A DNA stretch of 64,000 bases, taken from positions 744,001 through 808,000 of the forward strand of contig NZ_NPJZ01000001.1 of the NCBI RefSeq assembly GCF_002245895.1, written 5' to 3'. The position numbers were made by a program, and so were the translations under genes. Below the pieces are notes generated by a model. That model had not been told where the DNA came from. It ran no database searches and was given only the letters and a program-made list of their open reading frames with translations. Positions 43,461 through 53,222 of this stretch are shown in pieces (position 1 is the first letter of the stretch; each line of letters begins with the position of its first letter). The DNA comes from Rhodococcus sp. OK302. GTDB lineage: Bacteria > Actinomycetota > Actinomycetes > Mycobacteriales > Mycobacteriaceae.

Positions 43461-44647
43461 GCAAAGACGTCGCAGTACTCGGTGTAGGTATGCACCCGTG
43501 GGGCAAGTGGGGCCAGTCGTTCGTGAAGTACGGCGTCGCCGCCGCTCGCGCCGCACTCGCTGATTCCGGTGTCGACTGGAAAGACGTCGACTTCATCGTC
43601 GGCGGCGAGACCGTCCGCAACGGATACGGCGGATACGTCGCCGGAGCCACCTTCGCTCAGGCCCTCGGCTGGAACGGCGCTCGCGTCGCCACGTCGTACG
43701 CCGCGTGCGCAACGGGCGCCCAGGCACTCGATACGGCTCGCGCCCGCATCCTCGCCGGCCTCAGTGAGGTCGCGTTGGTCGTCGGTGCCGACACCACCCC
43801 CAAGGGTTTCCTCGCTCCCGTCGCCGGTGAGCGTTGGGACGATCCGGACTGGCTGCGTTTCCGCCTCATGGGCATGACGAACCCGGCGTACTTCGCGCTC
43901 AATGCGCGTCGACGCATCGATCTCTACGGCGCAACGTCCGAGGACTTCGCCAACGTGAAGGTCAAGAATGCCAAGCACGGTCTGAACAACCCGAATGCGC
44001 GATACCGCAAGGAGGTCACCGTCGAAAACGTGTTGGCTTCCCCCGTGGTCTCCAACCCGCTGCACCTCCTCGACATCTGCGCTACCTCCGACGGCGGAGC
44101 AGCCATCCTGCTGACGTCGATGGAATACGCCCGCAAGATGGGTATCGCGGAACCTGTTCGCATCAAGGCGATTTCGACGGTCACGCCGACGTTCCCGCAG
44201 ACGATCATGGACATGCCGAACTTCTCCACCGATTCCAGCTCCGCCGTGCCTGCACCGGAGCGCACGTTCAAGGAATCCATCGGCTACGCCGCTTACGAAG
44301 AAGCCGGCATCTCGCCTGAGGACGTCGACGTGGCCGAGGTCTACGACCTCGCTACGTCCGTCGAGCTCGACTGGATCGAAGACCTCGCACTTTGCAAGCG
44401 CGGCGAGGCCGAACACCTCCTGCGCGCCGGCGACACCACCATCGGTGGCCGCATCCCGGTCAACCCGTCCGGTGGCCTCGCCTGCTTCGGCGAAGCTGTT
44501 CCCGCACAGGCACTTGCGCAGGTCTGCGAGCTCACCTGGCAGCTGCGAGGGCAAGCTGAAGGCCGTCAGGTCGAAGGCGCTCGCATCGGCATCACCGCAA
44601 ACCAGGGCCTCTTCGGCCACGGCTCATCGGTGATCGTTTCCGCCTGA
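43457..44647 (+). CDS. Thiolase-fold lipid-transfer protein (Ltp/SCP-x type aldolase)
   Basis: 396 residues. Thiolase fold with SYAACATGAQALDTAR around the usual nucleophile position, LLDICATSDGGAAILL, DVAEVYDLATSVELDW and NPSGGLACFGEAVPAQAL. It departs from true thiolases in the C-terminal active-site blocks, as do Ltp-type proteins that catalyse retro-aldol cleavage of steroid side-chain CoA esters together with a DUF35 partner. The DUF35 gene is directly upstream with a four-base overlap. Retro-aldolase function is inferred from the pairing and the operator; a thiolase role is the alternative. Confidence 0.87.
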   Translation: MSKDVAVLGVGMHPWGKWGQSFVKYGVAAARAALADSGVDWKDVDFIVGGETVRNGYGGYVAGATFAQALGWNGARVATSYAACATGAQALDTARARILAGLSEVALVVGADTTPKGFLAPVAGERWDDPDWLRFRLMGMTNPAYFALNARRRIDLYGATSEDFANVKVKNAKHGLNNPNARYRKEVTVENVLASPVVSNPLHLLDICATSDGGAAILLTSMEYARKMGIAEPVRIKAISTVTPTFPQTIMDMPNFSTDSSSAVPAPERTFKESIGYAAYEEAGISPEDVDVAEVYDLATSVELDWIEDLALCKRGEAEHLLRAGDTTIGGRIPVNPSGGLACFGEAVPAQALAQVCELTWQLRGQAEGRQVEGARIGITANQGLFGHGSSVIVSA

Positions 44648-44660
44648 GTCCGATTATTCG

Positions 44661-44700
44661 AAACCGCGCGGGGTGTGACACACACCCCGCGCGGTTTTGT
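44661..44700 (+). terminator. Intrinsic terminator after DUF35-Ltp operon
   Basis: A perfect 17-base-pair stem (44661-44677 with 44681-44697; AAACCGCGCGGGGTGTG) with an ACA loop, followed by a T-rich tail. It also faces the convergent TetR gene. Confidence 0.92.
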
Positions 44701-44716
44701 TTTGGAAAGACCAGGC

Positions 44717-45337
44717 CTACCGGGCTCGCATCGCGTCGAGTGTCTCGTACAGATACATCCGGAACACCGCCGCCATGTCCACCGCCTCGGCATCCACCAG
44801 CCACTGCTGCTGGAGTCCGTCCATCATGGCAACCAGCCGGAACGCGTGGGCCTCGGGATCGATATCGGCCCGGAACTCTCCGGACGCGATCCCGGCGCGG
44901 ATACCGTCCGCGATGAACGCTCGAATACGCCGATAGCGGTTGTGGGCCCAGGTGTGGGCCGGATGATCGACGGTGACGGACTCGGCGCTCAGGACGGTGA
45001 AAAGCTGGACGAGGCCGGGGATGCGCTGGTTGCGCTCGACGAGGTCTGCGAGGGCCTCCATCGCAGGGATCCCGGTGAGCCGCGCGCCGTCCGCGTCGGT
45101 GAAGCGCTCTACGTCCATGTCGTCACGCATGTCCAGCGTGGCCGCCAGCAACTCTTCTTTGGTGCGGAAGTGGTGCAGCAGGCCAGGCTGGGAGAGTTCC
45201 GCACGCTCGGCTATCCGGGCGAGCGAGGCACCGCGGTAGCCGTTCTCGGCGAACTCCTCCATTGCGACGTGCAGGATCCGGGTTCGTCGGGCCCGACCGA
45301 CGGCGTAACTGCCGCCCTTCCGGGGTCGGACGGTCAT
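44717..45337 (-). CDS. TetR/AcrR family transcriptional regulator
   Basis: 206 residues from the ATG at 45337, which has GAGAAGG eight bases upstream (a GTG at 45364 is an alternative). The DNA-binding part reads MEEFAENGYRGASLARIAER, then AELSQPGLLHHFRTKEELLA, followed by a helical ligand domain. It is divergent from the PAP2/hydrolase pair, 154 bases away, and is the probable local regulator of that pair. Ligand unknown. Confidence 0.88.
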   Translation of the reverse strand: MTVRPRKGGSYAVGRARRTRILHVAMEEFAENGYRGASLARIAERAELSQPGLLHHFRTKEELLAATLDMRDDMDVERFTDADGARLTGIPAMEALADLVERNQRIPGLVQLFTVLSAESVTVDHPAHTWAHNRYRRIRAFIADGIRAGIASGEFRADIDPEAHAFRLVAMMDGLQQQWLVDAEAVDMAAVFRMYLYETLDAMRAR

Positions 45338-45490
45338 ATTTCGGCCCTTCTCTCCGGTGTCCACGGTCTCACCTTAAGAGGTCGGGGATAACATCGCGAT
45401 AACAAACCTAGTAGGCACTCGGTATTGGGGACTAGCCTCGACCCGGTGGCCGAAAGACCCAGTCACGCGACGGCACGAAGGAGTCTTTTT

Positions 45491-46192
45491 GTGAACAGCC
45501 CGCCGGAGACCGCTCGGAACACTTCCGGGCCGGTCCCCGCCACACGGCCGCCGGGGCTGCTGATCTCGGGCGTCGTCCTGCTGATTCTCGGCATCGTCGA
45601 GGCCGCGATCATCATGTCGAACGTGATCACACCGCCATGGAAGAGCTTGGACGACTCCTGGCGACGGACCATGGAGAGCAGTCGCGAAGGCGCGCTCACC
45701 GGCTTCGCCAAGGTCGTCGACTTCCTGGGCGGGCCGATCGGCAGCATCGTGATCCTCCTGCTGCTGATCGGTGCATTCCTGTATCGCAAGCGGCCGCGCG
45801 CGGCAGTCTTCATTGCCGTCGGAACTGTGGCAACCAGCGTCGTCGCCCAGGTCGTGAAGAAAGTCGTCGACCGACCTCGACCACTCGAGCCACTAGTGAG
45901 GGTCGACCACGGGTCCTTTCCCTCCGGACACACCGTGTTCGTCGTCAGTACCGCCATCATGCTGATCGCACTGCTGAGCGTCCCGGGCCGGCGGCAGCTC
46001 GGTGTCATTCTCGCGGTACTAGCCACCGCGGTAATGATCTGGGACCGTACATATCTCGGCGCCCACTGGTTCTCGGACACAATCGGCGGCCTGTTTCTCG
46101 GAGGCGGCACTACCCTCGTGCTGTGGTGGCTGATGACGCCCTACCTATCGACCGAAAAGCTTGTGAACACCAACAAGGAGAACGCGACATGA
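45491..46192 (+). CDS. PAP2 family membrane phosphatase
   Basis: 233 residues from a GTG with AAGGAG seven bases upstream. About five or six membrane helices carry the three phosphatase motifs: KKVVDRPRP (KxxxxxxRP type), FPSGHT and DRTYLGAHWFSDTIGG (the SRxxxxxHxxxD motif with Asp for Ser). Such enzymes dephosphorylate lipid phosphates such as phosphatidic acid or undecaprenyl pyrophosphate on the outer face. Its stop overlaps the hydrolase start by four bases. Confidence 0.9.
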   Translation: MNSPPETARNTSGPVPATRPPGLLISGVVLLILGIVEAAIIMSNVITPPWKSLDDSWRRTMESSREGALTGFAKVVDFLGGPIGSIVILLLLIGAFLYRKRPRAAVFIAVGTVATSVVAQVVKKVVDRPRPLEPLVRVDHGSFPSGHTVFVVSTAIMLIALLSVPGRRQLGVILAVLATAVMIWDRTYLGAHWFSDTIGGLFLGGGTTLVLWWLMTPYLSTEKLVNTNKENAT

Positions 46193-47019
46193 CCGTGAAT
46201 TTGTCCCGCATCAAGATCTCGCGCGGCGAGCTGTCCTACTTCGAGGCGACACCCGACGCCGGCACCGACGTCAAGGGCACCGTCGTCATGGTCCCCGGCT
46301 TCACCGGCTCCCGGGAGGATTTCCTCCCGATGGCACCGTTCGTCACCGCCGCCGGCTACCGCCTGATCTCGTACTCGCAGCTCGGACAATACGATTCGGA
46401 TGGCCCGGACGGACGGGATGCGGTCGGCGAGTACACGATCGCCAAGTTCGCCCTGGACCTCGCCGAGGTGCTCGACGCACTTGCGCCCGGCGAGAAGGTC
46501 CACCTCCTCGGCCACAGCTTCGGCGGGCTCGTCACCCGCGCGGCCGTGCTGAACGACCCGGCGCGATTCCTGGACTACGTAATCCTCGACTCGCCGCCGA
46601 ACGGTCAGGATCTGGGCGGAGCGGTCGACATGGGCCAGATCCCGGAACTGCTGTGGGCGGGCGGCAACGAGGCGTTGTGGCAGGCCATGTTCGGCGCCTT
46701 CGAGGACATCTTCCCGGCACCGGTCAAGGAGTTCCTGCGAGGCCGGATCATGGCGACCAAGACCGCGAACATCGCCGGGATCGCCCTCACCATGAGCGCC
46801 GAGCCGGATCGCGTCGAGGAGTTGGGCGCGACCGGCGTGCCGATCCTCGTCGCCGCCGGCGAGAACGACGTCATTCCGCTGGACGCCCAGGCTGACGCCG
46901 CGGCGCGTCTCGGCGTGAAGTTCGAGATTATTGCCGGGGCCTCCCACACCCCCAACGAGGAGAAGCCCGAGGAGCTGACGAAGGTACTAGTCGACTTCTG
47001 GGCGGGCCACACTGCCTGA
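46189..47019 (+). CDS. Alpha/beta hydrolase
   Basis: 276 residues of classic alpha/beta hydrolase fold: VVMVPGFTGSREDF (oxyanion), LLGHSFGGLVTRAA (nucleophile Ser), VAAGENDVIPLDA (Asp region) and GASHTPNEEKP (His). No signal peptide. It is translationally coupled to the PAP2 gene (ATGA), so it may act on the product of lipid-phosphate turnover; that is inference. Confidence 0.88.
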   Translation: MTVNLSRIKISRGELSYFEATPDAGTDVKGTVVMVPGFTGSREDFLPMAPFVTAAGYRLISYSQLGQYDSDGPDGRDAVGEYTIAKFALDLAEVLDALAPGEKVHLLGHSFGGLVTRAAVLNDPARFLDYVILDSPPNGQDLGGAVDMGQIPELLWAGGNEALWQAMFGAFEDIFPAPVKEFLRGRIMATKTANIAGIALTMSAEPDRVEELGATGVPILVAAGENDVIPLDAQADAAARLGVKFEIIAGASHTPNEEKPEELTKVLVDFWAGHTA

Positions 47020-47033
47020 CACTGGTTTACGTC

Positions 47034-47074
47034 ATGACGGCTCCGGCGGTGCACGTCACCGCCGGAGCTGTCAT
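47034..47074. terminator. Hairpin terminator after hydrolase
   Basis: ATGACGGCTCCGGCGGTG (47034-47051) pairs with CACCGCCGGAGCTGTCAT (47057-47074) with one G-U pair and a five-base loop. It also reaches the end of the remnant on the opposite strand. Confidence 0.8.
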
Positions 47075-47193
47075 TTCCGGATGAAATCGAGAAGGTCCGC
47101 GCTCAAGGCCTCTTCGTACTCACCCACAAGTCCGTGCGACCCACCCGGGTACACCTTGAGCTTCGCACCCGAAACCAGTTCGGCAACGTCGAA
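47071..47193 (-). pseudogene. C-terminal fragment of an alpha/beta hydrolase (haloperoxidase type)
   Basis: The minus strand ends with AELVSGAKLKVYPGGSHGL and YEEALSADLLDFIRK, the C-terminal 40 residues of non-haem chloroperoxidase/esterase-type hydrolases, including the catalytic histidine (SHGL). The rest of the roughly 275-residue protein is missing: upstream in-frame sequence to 47295 shows no similarity. A deletion remnant; not functional. Confidence 0.75.
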
Positions 47194-47346
47194 CCTTTGG
47201 CATTTCAACTCCTCTTCAAGCACAGAATTCCCTGGCACGAATACCCGATACCTACAGGGGGAAACGGCTGATCCGACGAAACGCTGATTAAGCAATGCCC
47301 GAATTGGGTAATTTCATAGTGCCACTCCCCAGACGCCAGGAGTCCG

Positions 47347-49977
47347 ATGAAAAGCTCGGTTCGTGTATCGGCAGTGCCAGCGCCCGAACCAGGTGGAATG
47401 GCGGCCGAGGGTGAACATCAGAGCAGGTTCCGGCCACCGTCAGCTATTGCACATGCAATACCGAGGCCACGCCTGCATCGGCAACTCTCCGCGTCCACGC
47501 ACTCAAACACAGTGAGCCTGCTGTGCGCACCGGCCGGCGCAGGCAAAACGCTCCTACTGGCCGACTGGGCCCGCGAGCAATCCCATTCAGCGATTTGCTG
47601 GCTGACTCTGGCTGAGCGCGACAACAATGCCCGCGTCCTGTGCACCTCGCTGAGTGAGGCCCTGTCCCAGCATGTCGAACCCAACGCGCGCGGTGCGCCC
47701 CCGCAGTTCTGGCTCTCCGGCTTCATGGACGCAATCGCAGCCAGTGAACGCCCGATCACGCTGATTCTCGACGACGTTCATGCACTGCACGATCCCATCT
47801 CGATTTCGACGCTCGATCACGTTCTCTCGAATGCCCCGCCAAACCTGTCGATTGTTCTCGCGGCCCGGTACGAACCCCCTTTAACCTGGCATCGGCTAGC
47901 ACTCGAGGGTCGGCTGAGTCGATTCGAAACGAGCAATCTCGCCTTCAACAGCACCGAAATCACGACGCTGTTGGCCGAATACGGCATCAGCCTGACCGCG
48001 GACCAGCTGGCGATCATCGAATCATTCACCAAGGGCTGGGGCGCGGTAGTCCGATTGGCGGGCGCCTACCTGTGCGGACGCGGCGACAAGGCTCATGCCG
48101 TCGAGGAATTCACGCACACCCCACGACCTGTCGCCGATTTCCTTGTCGACGAGGTGTTGGCCACACTCCCCCCGCGTCTCACGACGTTCATGCTTCGCAC
48201 TTCGGTTGTCGACGCGTTCTCCATCGATCTGGCCGAAGCCCTCACCGACAACGATGCCGGAACCGAAATCGACTCGCTGATCCAGTTCAATCTGCCGCTC
48301 ACACGCACCGATTCGGCCGATCACACAACCTGGCTGCGCTACCACCCGCTATTGCGTGAACATCTCCGGGCTGAGTTCCGGCGCGTCGATCCCGGCGGAC
48401 GACTCCTGGCCAACCAACAGGCGGCCGGCTGGCTCGAGACTCATCAGTACGAAGTGGAAGCGCTCGAGCTCGAGGTCGGGATCGGTGACACAGCAAGGAT
48501 TCTCGCATTTCTCGACCGTTGCGGACTAGGAATCGTACTGGACGGATACGGCAGCGATCTGGTTCGAATACTCGAGTCAGCGCCGATTCCGGTTGCCGAG
48601 TCACCTTGTACGCGAATGCTTCTTGCAGCTTCGGCACTGCATTGCGGAGACGCGACAACCGCCCGCACGTATCTGAACTTTCTGGGCGACGCATCCCTTC
48701 TGAACGAAGATGCACTGTACTGCGCACTGACCCTCGAATCTCTCTATGTAACTGCCGATTCTCGACACGACGCCACACTCTGCTCGCTCGCAGAACGACA
48801 GCACAGCACAAATTCCGATGTCGAAGCCTACGCACACCTTCAACTCGCGACCGGATACTTCCTGGACTGCGATTTCGACAGAGCAACAAACGAATACACC
48901 CAGGCAGCTGCGCTGGGAATGCTCCGGGGACGCACCCGCCTGGTCTTGAAATCCTTGACCGGTCTCGGGTTTGCCGCCGCCATGGACGGCAATGCTCTGG
49001 CAATGACCGCGCATTCGACGTACGCCCTCGACTACGCACTCAAACATCACCTCGTGGGGACCGCAGAATACGAGCTGTCGACCTCCGTCGCCGCTCTGGC
49101 TGCATATCTCTGCAACACAACGGATCTCCCCTACACGATCCCGACTGCCCAGAACTGTCGCCAAGCAGATGTTCTCGGCGTCAGCATCCCCGCGTTCGGA
49201 TGGCATACCGTCATCACCTTCGGATTACAGCGACTCGACACTGCCGATGATCGCCGGTCTACAGTTGCAGAGATTCGCGACGCGATGCTCAATGCCGTTG
49301 AATCGGGCACCTTTTCGATAGCAAGTTCGGCTCTCCTCCCCGCAGTGGTCAACGCTTGCCTCTCCGTGGGCGAACTGGACTGGGCAAGCCGACTGATCCA
49401 TGACGCATCCCGCCAACTCGGAGAGATCCCCGAAGTGCATCTGGCCCGTGCATCACTACGGCTTGCGGGCAACAGAAACACCGAGGCACAGATCGAACTG
49501 GAAGCCGTCACGCACGAACCTCACCGGCCACTACTCGGCCACCACATTTACACATCAGTCGTACAATCCTGCATTCACTCTGCAAACCGGCAACCCCGCA
49601 AGGCTTTTCAATCACTGCACAACGCCTTACGCATTGCCGAACACGAAAATTTGTTACGCCCTTTCCTCGACTACGGCCATTCGTTGCGGCGAATTCTCGA
49701 CGATTTCAGTGGCCACTTCGGAGATCAGGAACCATTTGCCGAACGCGTACGATCGCAACTGCACCCGCAGGAACTGGTCAGCGCGCCCATTCTGACGCCG
49801 GGTGAATACACCGTCCTACGTGAACTCGCCACGGGCGATACGACGGAATCAATTGCCGAAACTTTGTTCCTGTCCGTCAACACCATCAAGACGCACCTTC
49901 GCGGGATCTACCGGAAACTCGACGTCAGCAATCGCCGTGACGCCCTCAAAGCCGCGCGGCGCGGCGGGCTCATCTGA
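47347..49977 (+). CDS. Large LuxR-family (LAL/MalT-like) ATP-binding regulator
   Basis: 876 residues. An N-terminal STAND-type ATPase has Walker A LLCAPAGAGKTLLLADWA (near 60) and Walker B ITLILDDVHALHD. A long tetratricopeptide-like helical region follows, and the C-terminal LuxR helix-turn-helix is LTPGEYTVLRELATGDTTES, then NTIKTHLRGIYRKLDVSNR. Such proteins are ATP- and ligand-activated switches for catabolic or secondary-metabolism genes. AGGAG precedes the ATG. Its target is not evident; the next plus-strand gene is broken. Confidence 0.92.
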   Translation: MKSSVRVSAVPAPEPGGMAAEGEHQSRFRPPSAIAHAIPRPRLHRQLSASTHSNTVSLLCAPAGAGKTLLLADWAREQSHSAICWLTLAERDNNARVLCTSLSEALSQHVEPNARGAPPQFWLSGFMDAIAASERPITLILDDVHALHDPISISTLDHVLSNAPPNLSIVLAARYEPPLTWHRLALEGRLSRFETSNLAFNSTEITTLLAEYGISLTADQLAIIESFTKGWGAVVRLAGAYLCGRGDKAHAVEEFTHTPRPVADFLVDEVLATLPPRLTTFMLRTSVVDAFSIDLAEALTDNDAGTEIDSLIQFNLPLTRTDSADHTTWLRYHPLLREHLRAEFRRVDPGGRLLANQQAAGWLETHQYEVEALELEVGIGDTARILAFLDRCGLGIVLDGYGSDLVRILESAPIPVAESPCTRMLLAASALHCGDATTARTYLNFLGDASLLNEDALYCALTLESLYVTADSRHDATLCSLAERQHSTNSDVEAYAHLQLATGYFLDCDFDRATNEYTQAAALGMLRGRTRLVLKSLTGLGFAAAMDGNALAMTAHSTYALDYALKHHLVGTAEYELSTSVAALAAYLCNTTDLPYTIPTAQNCRQADVLGVSIPAFGWHTVITFGLQRLDTADDRRSTVAEIRDAMLNAVESGTFSIASSALLPAVVNACLSVGELDWASRLIHDASRQLGEIPEVHLARASLRLAGNRNTEAQIELEAVTHEPHRPLLGHHIYTSVVQSCIHSANRQPRKAFQSLHNALRIAEHENLLRPFLDYGHSLRRILDDFSGHFGDQEPFAERVRSQLHPQELVSAPILTPGEYTVLRELATGDTTESIAETLFLSVNTIKTHLRGIYRKLDVSNRRDALKAARRGGLI

Positions 49978-50038
49978 GCCGACGTACCTGATGCGCCCAC
50001 AGTTGCCGCCGCGGATTTACAGCGATACAAGGGACCGC

Positions 50039-50817
50039 ATGAAGGTGTGGGTGACCATCACTCCGCGGCGACGCCTGGCATCTCGAATCTCGTTGGATAT
50101 CCTCGAAGTCGGGTTGGTAGACAGCGCAATGACTCTCGCGGCCCAGGCTTTCACTTCGCTACTACCGGTCATGATTGCGGCATCGACGTTCCAACGATTG
50201 CAACCGCTCGCAGCGACTGCCCGAGACGATCTGGGTATAGACCTGCCGCCGACCGATTCCGCGAGTGTCGGCACCACAGCAGCTTTCGGAGTTCTCGGGC
50301 TACTGATGTTGCTGGTGAGTTCCACGTCCTACGCCCGAGCACTAGGACGAATGTACGGACGAATCTGGCATGTACCAATTGCTACACTTCGACAGGCCTG
50401 GCGCTGGCTGGCGGTGGTCCTCGTGATTGCCACTTCGGTTGCCGCAGCGGTGATCTGCCATCAGTTGAAAACGCTTCCCGCGGCGGGTCGCCTTCTCGAG
50501 TTCGCGTCCACCTACGTTGTGTGGGGGCTGGCCTGGACTGCGGTACCCATGCTACTGACCGCAAACCGGATGACCACCCGAATGTGTATCGGCTCCGGAC
50601 TTTTGACGGCCACAGGCCTCAGTGCCTTACATGTCGCCAGCACCCTCTTCCTCCCCGAATCACCCATACTTCTCAGGACCAATTCGGCCTTCTCGGTGTG
50701 ATGTTCACACTCATCAGTTGGCTGTTCATTTTCTCCGGCATCATCGTGGTGGCGAGCGTGATCGTGAGCTCCGTCGCCAAAGACGATGGACCGTTGGGAA
50801 TCTGGCTACGCGGGTGA
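50039..50817 (+). pseudogene. YihY/BrkB-family membrane protein interrupted by a frameshift
   Basis: The first frame (50039 to a stop at 50699-50701) encodes DSAMTLAAQAFTSLLPVMIA and further helices of the YihY/virulence-factor BrkB family. After STLFLP the family sequence continues in another frame as RITHTSQDQFGLLGVMFTLI, then WLFIFSGIIVVASVIVSSVA, to the stop at 50817. The switch is at the CCCC run 50653-50656: one extra C would restore a single frame of about 260 codons. It is either a real -1 mutation, phase-variable, or an assembly error. AAGGGA precedes the ATG at 50039. Confidence 0.8.
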
Positions 50818-52497
50818 CGGATCTGCCATAGCTTCTGCGACGCTCGGGTACACGTCAACTTTCACGCCGCCGGCAGCTCCCGCGAGAACATCCCGAAACT
50901 GTCCCACATCACGGGCCACGCGGAACGTGATGTTCTTGCGCTCCAACGAATCGCGCAGCTGCGCCAACATCTGAGCCCCGCTCACATCGATGAACGGTGA
51001 TGTCTCGGCGTCGAGGATGATCATGCTCGTATCCTCGGTCACGAGGGCGTCGATCTGATCCCGAACATGGTCTGCGTTGGCAAAGAACAAGCCCGCTTCC
51101 ACCCGCACCACGATCACGCCGTCGGCAGGTTTCAACTCGGGATGACTGCTGATATCCACCCAACGTGTGCCCTCCTTCGCCAGTGCTGCCACGTGGGGTT
51201 TGGACACACGGTAGAGAAGCAACAACATCGATACCGCGATACCGATGATCAACCCGGGCAACGTATCGAAGAGCAGTACGCCGAACATCGCCGCAATGGC
51301 AGCGGCAAAATCTGCGCGAGCCGCCAACCCGTAGATGCTGCCCAATCGCCGCGTCCAGACCCGGTACAGCGCTGCGAGAGAAGAAAAATCGACAAGTTCT
51401 ATCACTGCGGCGATCACCACAGCTGAGAGCGTCGCTTCCGGAAGTTTTTCGAATAGACCAGTGAGAAACAGCAGTGTCACCACCGTCAGTACCGCAACCA
51501 CCAAGCCGCTGACCTGAGTCTTTGCGCCCGCACCGCCGTTGACCGCTGTCTTGGAAAGGCTTCCGTTGACAACCATGCCTGAACAGAGGCCCGCCCCCAG
51601 ATTCGCAGCACCCAACCCAGTCAACTCCCGGTTGGCGTCCACCGTGTATCCGGCTTTTGCTGCGTAAGTCTTTGCTGCACCCAGGCCTTCGGCAAAGCCG
51701 ATGAGCAACACACCGACCGCGGGCCCGATCAAATCCAGATAGTCCTCGGCGCGCACCCCCGACGGAAGCCCGACGCTCGGCAGACCGGCATCGATGTGTC
51801 CGACGATGTCGATTCCCCGATCGTCGAGGCCGAACAATGCAACAGCAGCGATGCCCAACAAGACAACGAGCAATGAGCCAGGTACCAGCGGAAGCCAGCG
51901 CTTGACCGCCAAAACAGCTGCCAAGCTGAGCAATCCGACGAATACCGTGAGACCGTCAGCGTTCCCCAACTCGCGCAGCACCGACCAGGCCTGAACGAAG
52001 AAGTTCCCTTCCCCCTTCTCCACTCCGAGCAACTTGGGTACCTGCCCGATGATGATGGTCAGGGCCAAGCCGACAATGAATCCTTTGAGCACCGGCTCGG
52101 AGATGAACGACGCAATGAACCCCATCCGAATAAATCCGGCGAACAGCCCCACTAGTCCGGTGACGATCGCCAGCGCCACGGACAGTGAGAGGAATCGTGA
52201 ATCATCGCCTCCAGCAAGGGGAGCGATCATCGCAGCGGACAATGCCGCTGTGGCGGACATCGGACCGACGATCAGATGGCGCGAACTACCCGCAGCGGCA
52301 TACAGGATGAGCGCCGGCACAGCTGCATACAGTCCGATAACAGGAGGAACTCCCGCGATGGTGGCGTAGGCCAATGCCTCCGGGACCAGGACGGCCCACA
52401 CCGTGAGACCAGCAATGATGTCCGGCCGAAGCCACGATCGTTGATATCCGGCCAACGAGCCGAACACCAACGGACTGCGGGCATGTTGCGGGCTCAT
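50806..52497 (-). CDS. SulP family inorganic anion transporter with STAS domain
   Basis: 563 residues. About ten to twelve membrane helices include the SulP signature region AVLVPEALAYATIAGVPPVI and GLYAAVPALILYAAAGSSRH. A C-terminal STAS domain (about 430-555) has SMIILDAETSPFIDVSGAQM. Family members carry sulfate, bicarbonate or other anions, mostly by proton or sodium coupling; the anion is not determined. Its ATG overlaps the stop of the GAP-family gene upstream (ATGA), placing it last in a three-gene membrane operon. It overlaps the end of the broken YihY gene by 12 bases. Confidence 0.92.
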   Translation of the reverse strand: MSPQHARSPLVFGSLAGYQRSWLRPDIIAGLTVWAVLVPEALAYATIAGVPPVIGLYAAVPALILYAAAGSSRHLIVGPMSATAALSAAMIAPLAGGDDSRFLSLSVALAIVTGLVGLFAGFIRMGFIASFISEPVLKGFIVGLALTIIIGQVPKLLGVEKGEGNFFVQAWSVLRELGNADGLTVFVGLLSLAAVLAVKRWLPLVPGSLLVVLLGIAAVALFGLDDRGIDIVGHIDAGLPSVGLPSGVRAEDYLDLIGPAVGVLLIGFAEGLGAAKTYAAKAGYTVDANRELTGLGAANLGAGLCSGMVVNGSLSKTAVNGGAGAKTQVSGLVVAVLTVVTLLFLTGLFEKLPEATLSAVVIAAVIELVDFSSLAALYRVWTRRLGSIYGLAARADFAAAIAAMFGVLLFDTLPGLIIGIAVSMLLLLYRVSKPHVAALAKEGTRWVDISSHPELKPADGVIVVRVEAGLFFANADHVRDQIDALVTEDTSMIILDAETSPFIDVSGAQMLAQLRDSLERKNITFRVARDVGQFRDVLAGAAGGVKVDVYPSVAEAMADPSPA

Positions 52498-53207
52498 AGC
52501 CCCTGGATTCCTTTACTGATCTGCATCGCCGCAATCAGGACGAGGAGTCCGACGTTCAGCAAGTGAGTGTTGGTTGCTATCCAGGTGCGAATCTTTTGGA
52601 GCGGCTCCGCTGCCTTCTCTTTCTTGATCAGGAGCAGTGCCACCGGAATCGCTACCGAGCTGGCCGATACCAGCGCGAACACAGCAGCGGCGGACCACTC
52701 CGCGGACGGGGACGCACTACTCAACCGAAAGTTCATTGCCGCCGCAATGGCACAGGACATGTCGATGGGATTGAGAACGAAAAGACCGAAGCCCAGAACA
52801 CCGGACCGCGCCGGCGTGAAATGTTCCACCGACTCCAAAATCTTGGGTAATTGCGGTGCTGCCGCTGCTACATCACCGGGACCGGACGCAGCTGCCATCG
52901 CCAGCACTCTCTTACGACTGCGGGTGTACACGAACCAGGCTCCGGTAAGGAGAACCGCACCGAGTATCAAGTGCAGTATGGGCACCCACAGTGGCGGTTC
53001 ATTGCGTTGACGAACTTGCAACGCCGTCAACACTGCAAATGAAACCGCCAGCGACACAATGATCCCGAGAAACCAGCCGAGAAGATACGCAATGCTGTTG
53101 ATCCGAGCGCGATCCGAAAACAGCACGGCAACAACGGCAACAACGGCCAAAGGGCTCATGATAATTCCGAGCGCTAGCGGAATCTGTTGCAATAAAAGCG
53201 ATCCCAT
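52494..53207 (-). CDS. GAP family membrane protein (Sap-like)
   Basis: 237 residues, six membrane helices split into two halves around a cytoplasmic loop. IPLALGIIMSPLAVVAVVAV at the N-terminus and GFGLFVLNPIDMSCAIAAAM in the second half are the repeated LysE-like motifs of the GAP (peptidoglycolipid-addressing, Sap) family of mycolate-containing actinobacteria, linked to export of cell-envelope lipids. It is the middle gene of the operon and a paralogue of the gene upstream. Confidence 0.85.
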   Translation of the reverse strand: MGSLLLQQIPLALGIIMSPLAVVAVVAVLFSDRARINSIAYLLGWFLGIIVSLAVSFAVLTALQVRQRNEPPLWVPILHLILGAVLLTGAWFVYTRSRKRVLAMAAASGPGDVAAAAPQLPKILESVEHFTPARSGVLGFGLFVLNPIDMSCAIAAAMNFRLSSASPSAEWSAAAVFALVSASSVAIPVALLLIKKEKAAEPLQKIRTWIATNTHLLNVGLLVLIAAMQISKGIQGL

Positions 53208-53222
53208 TCCTACCTCCTCCGG

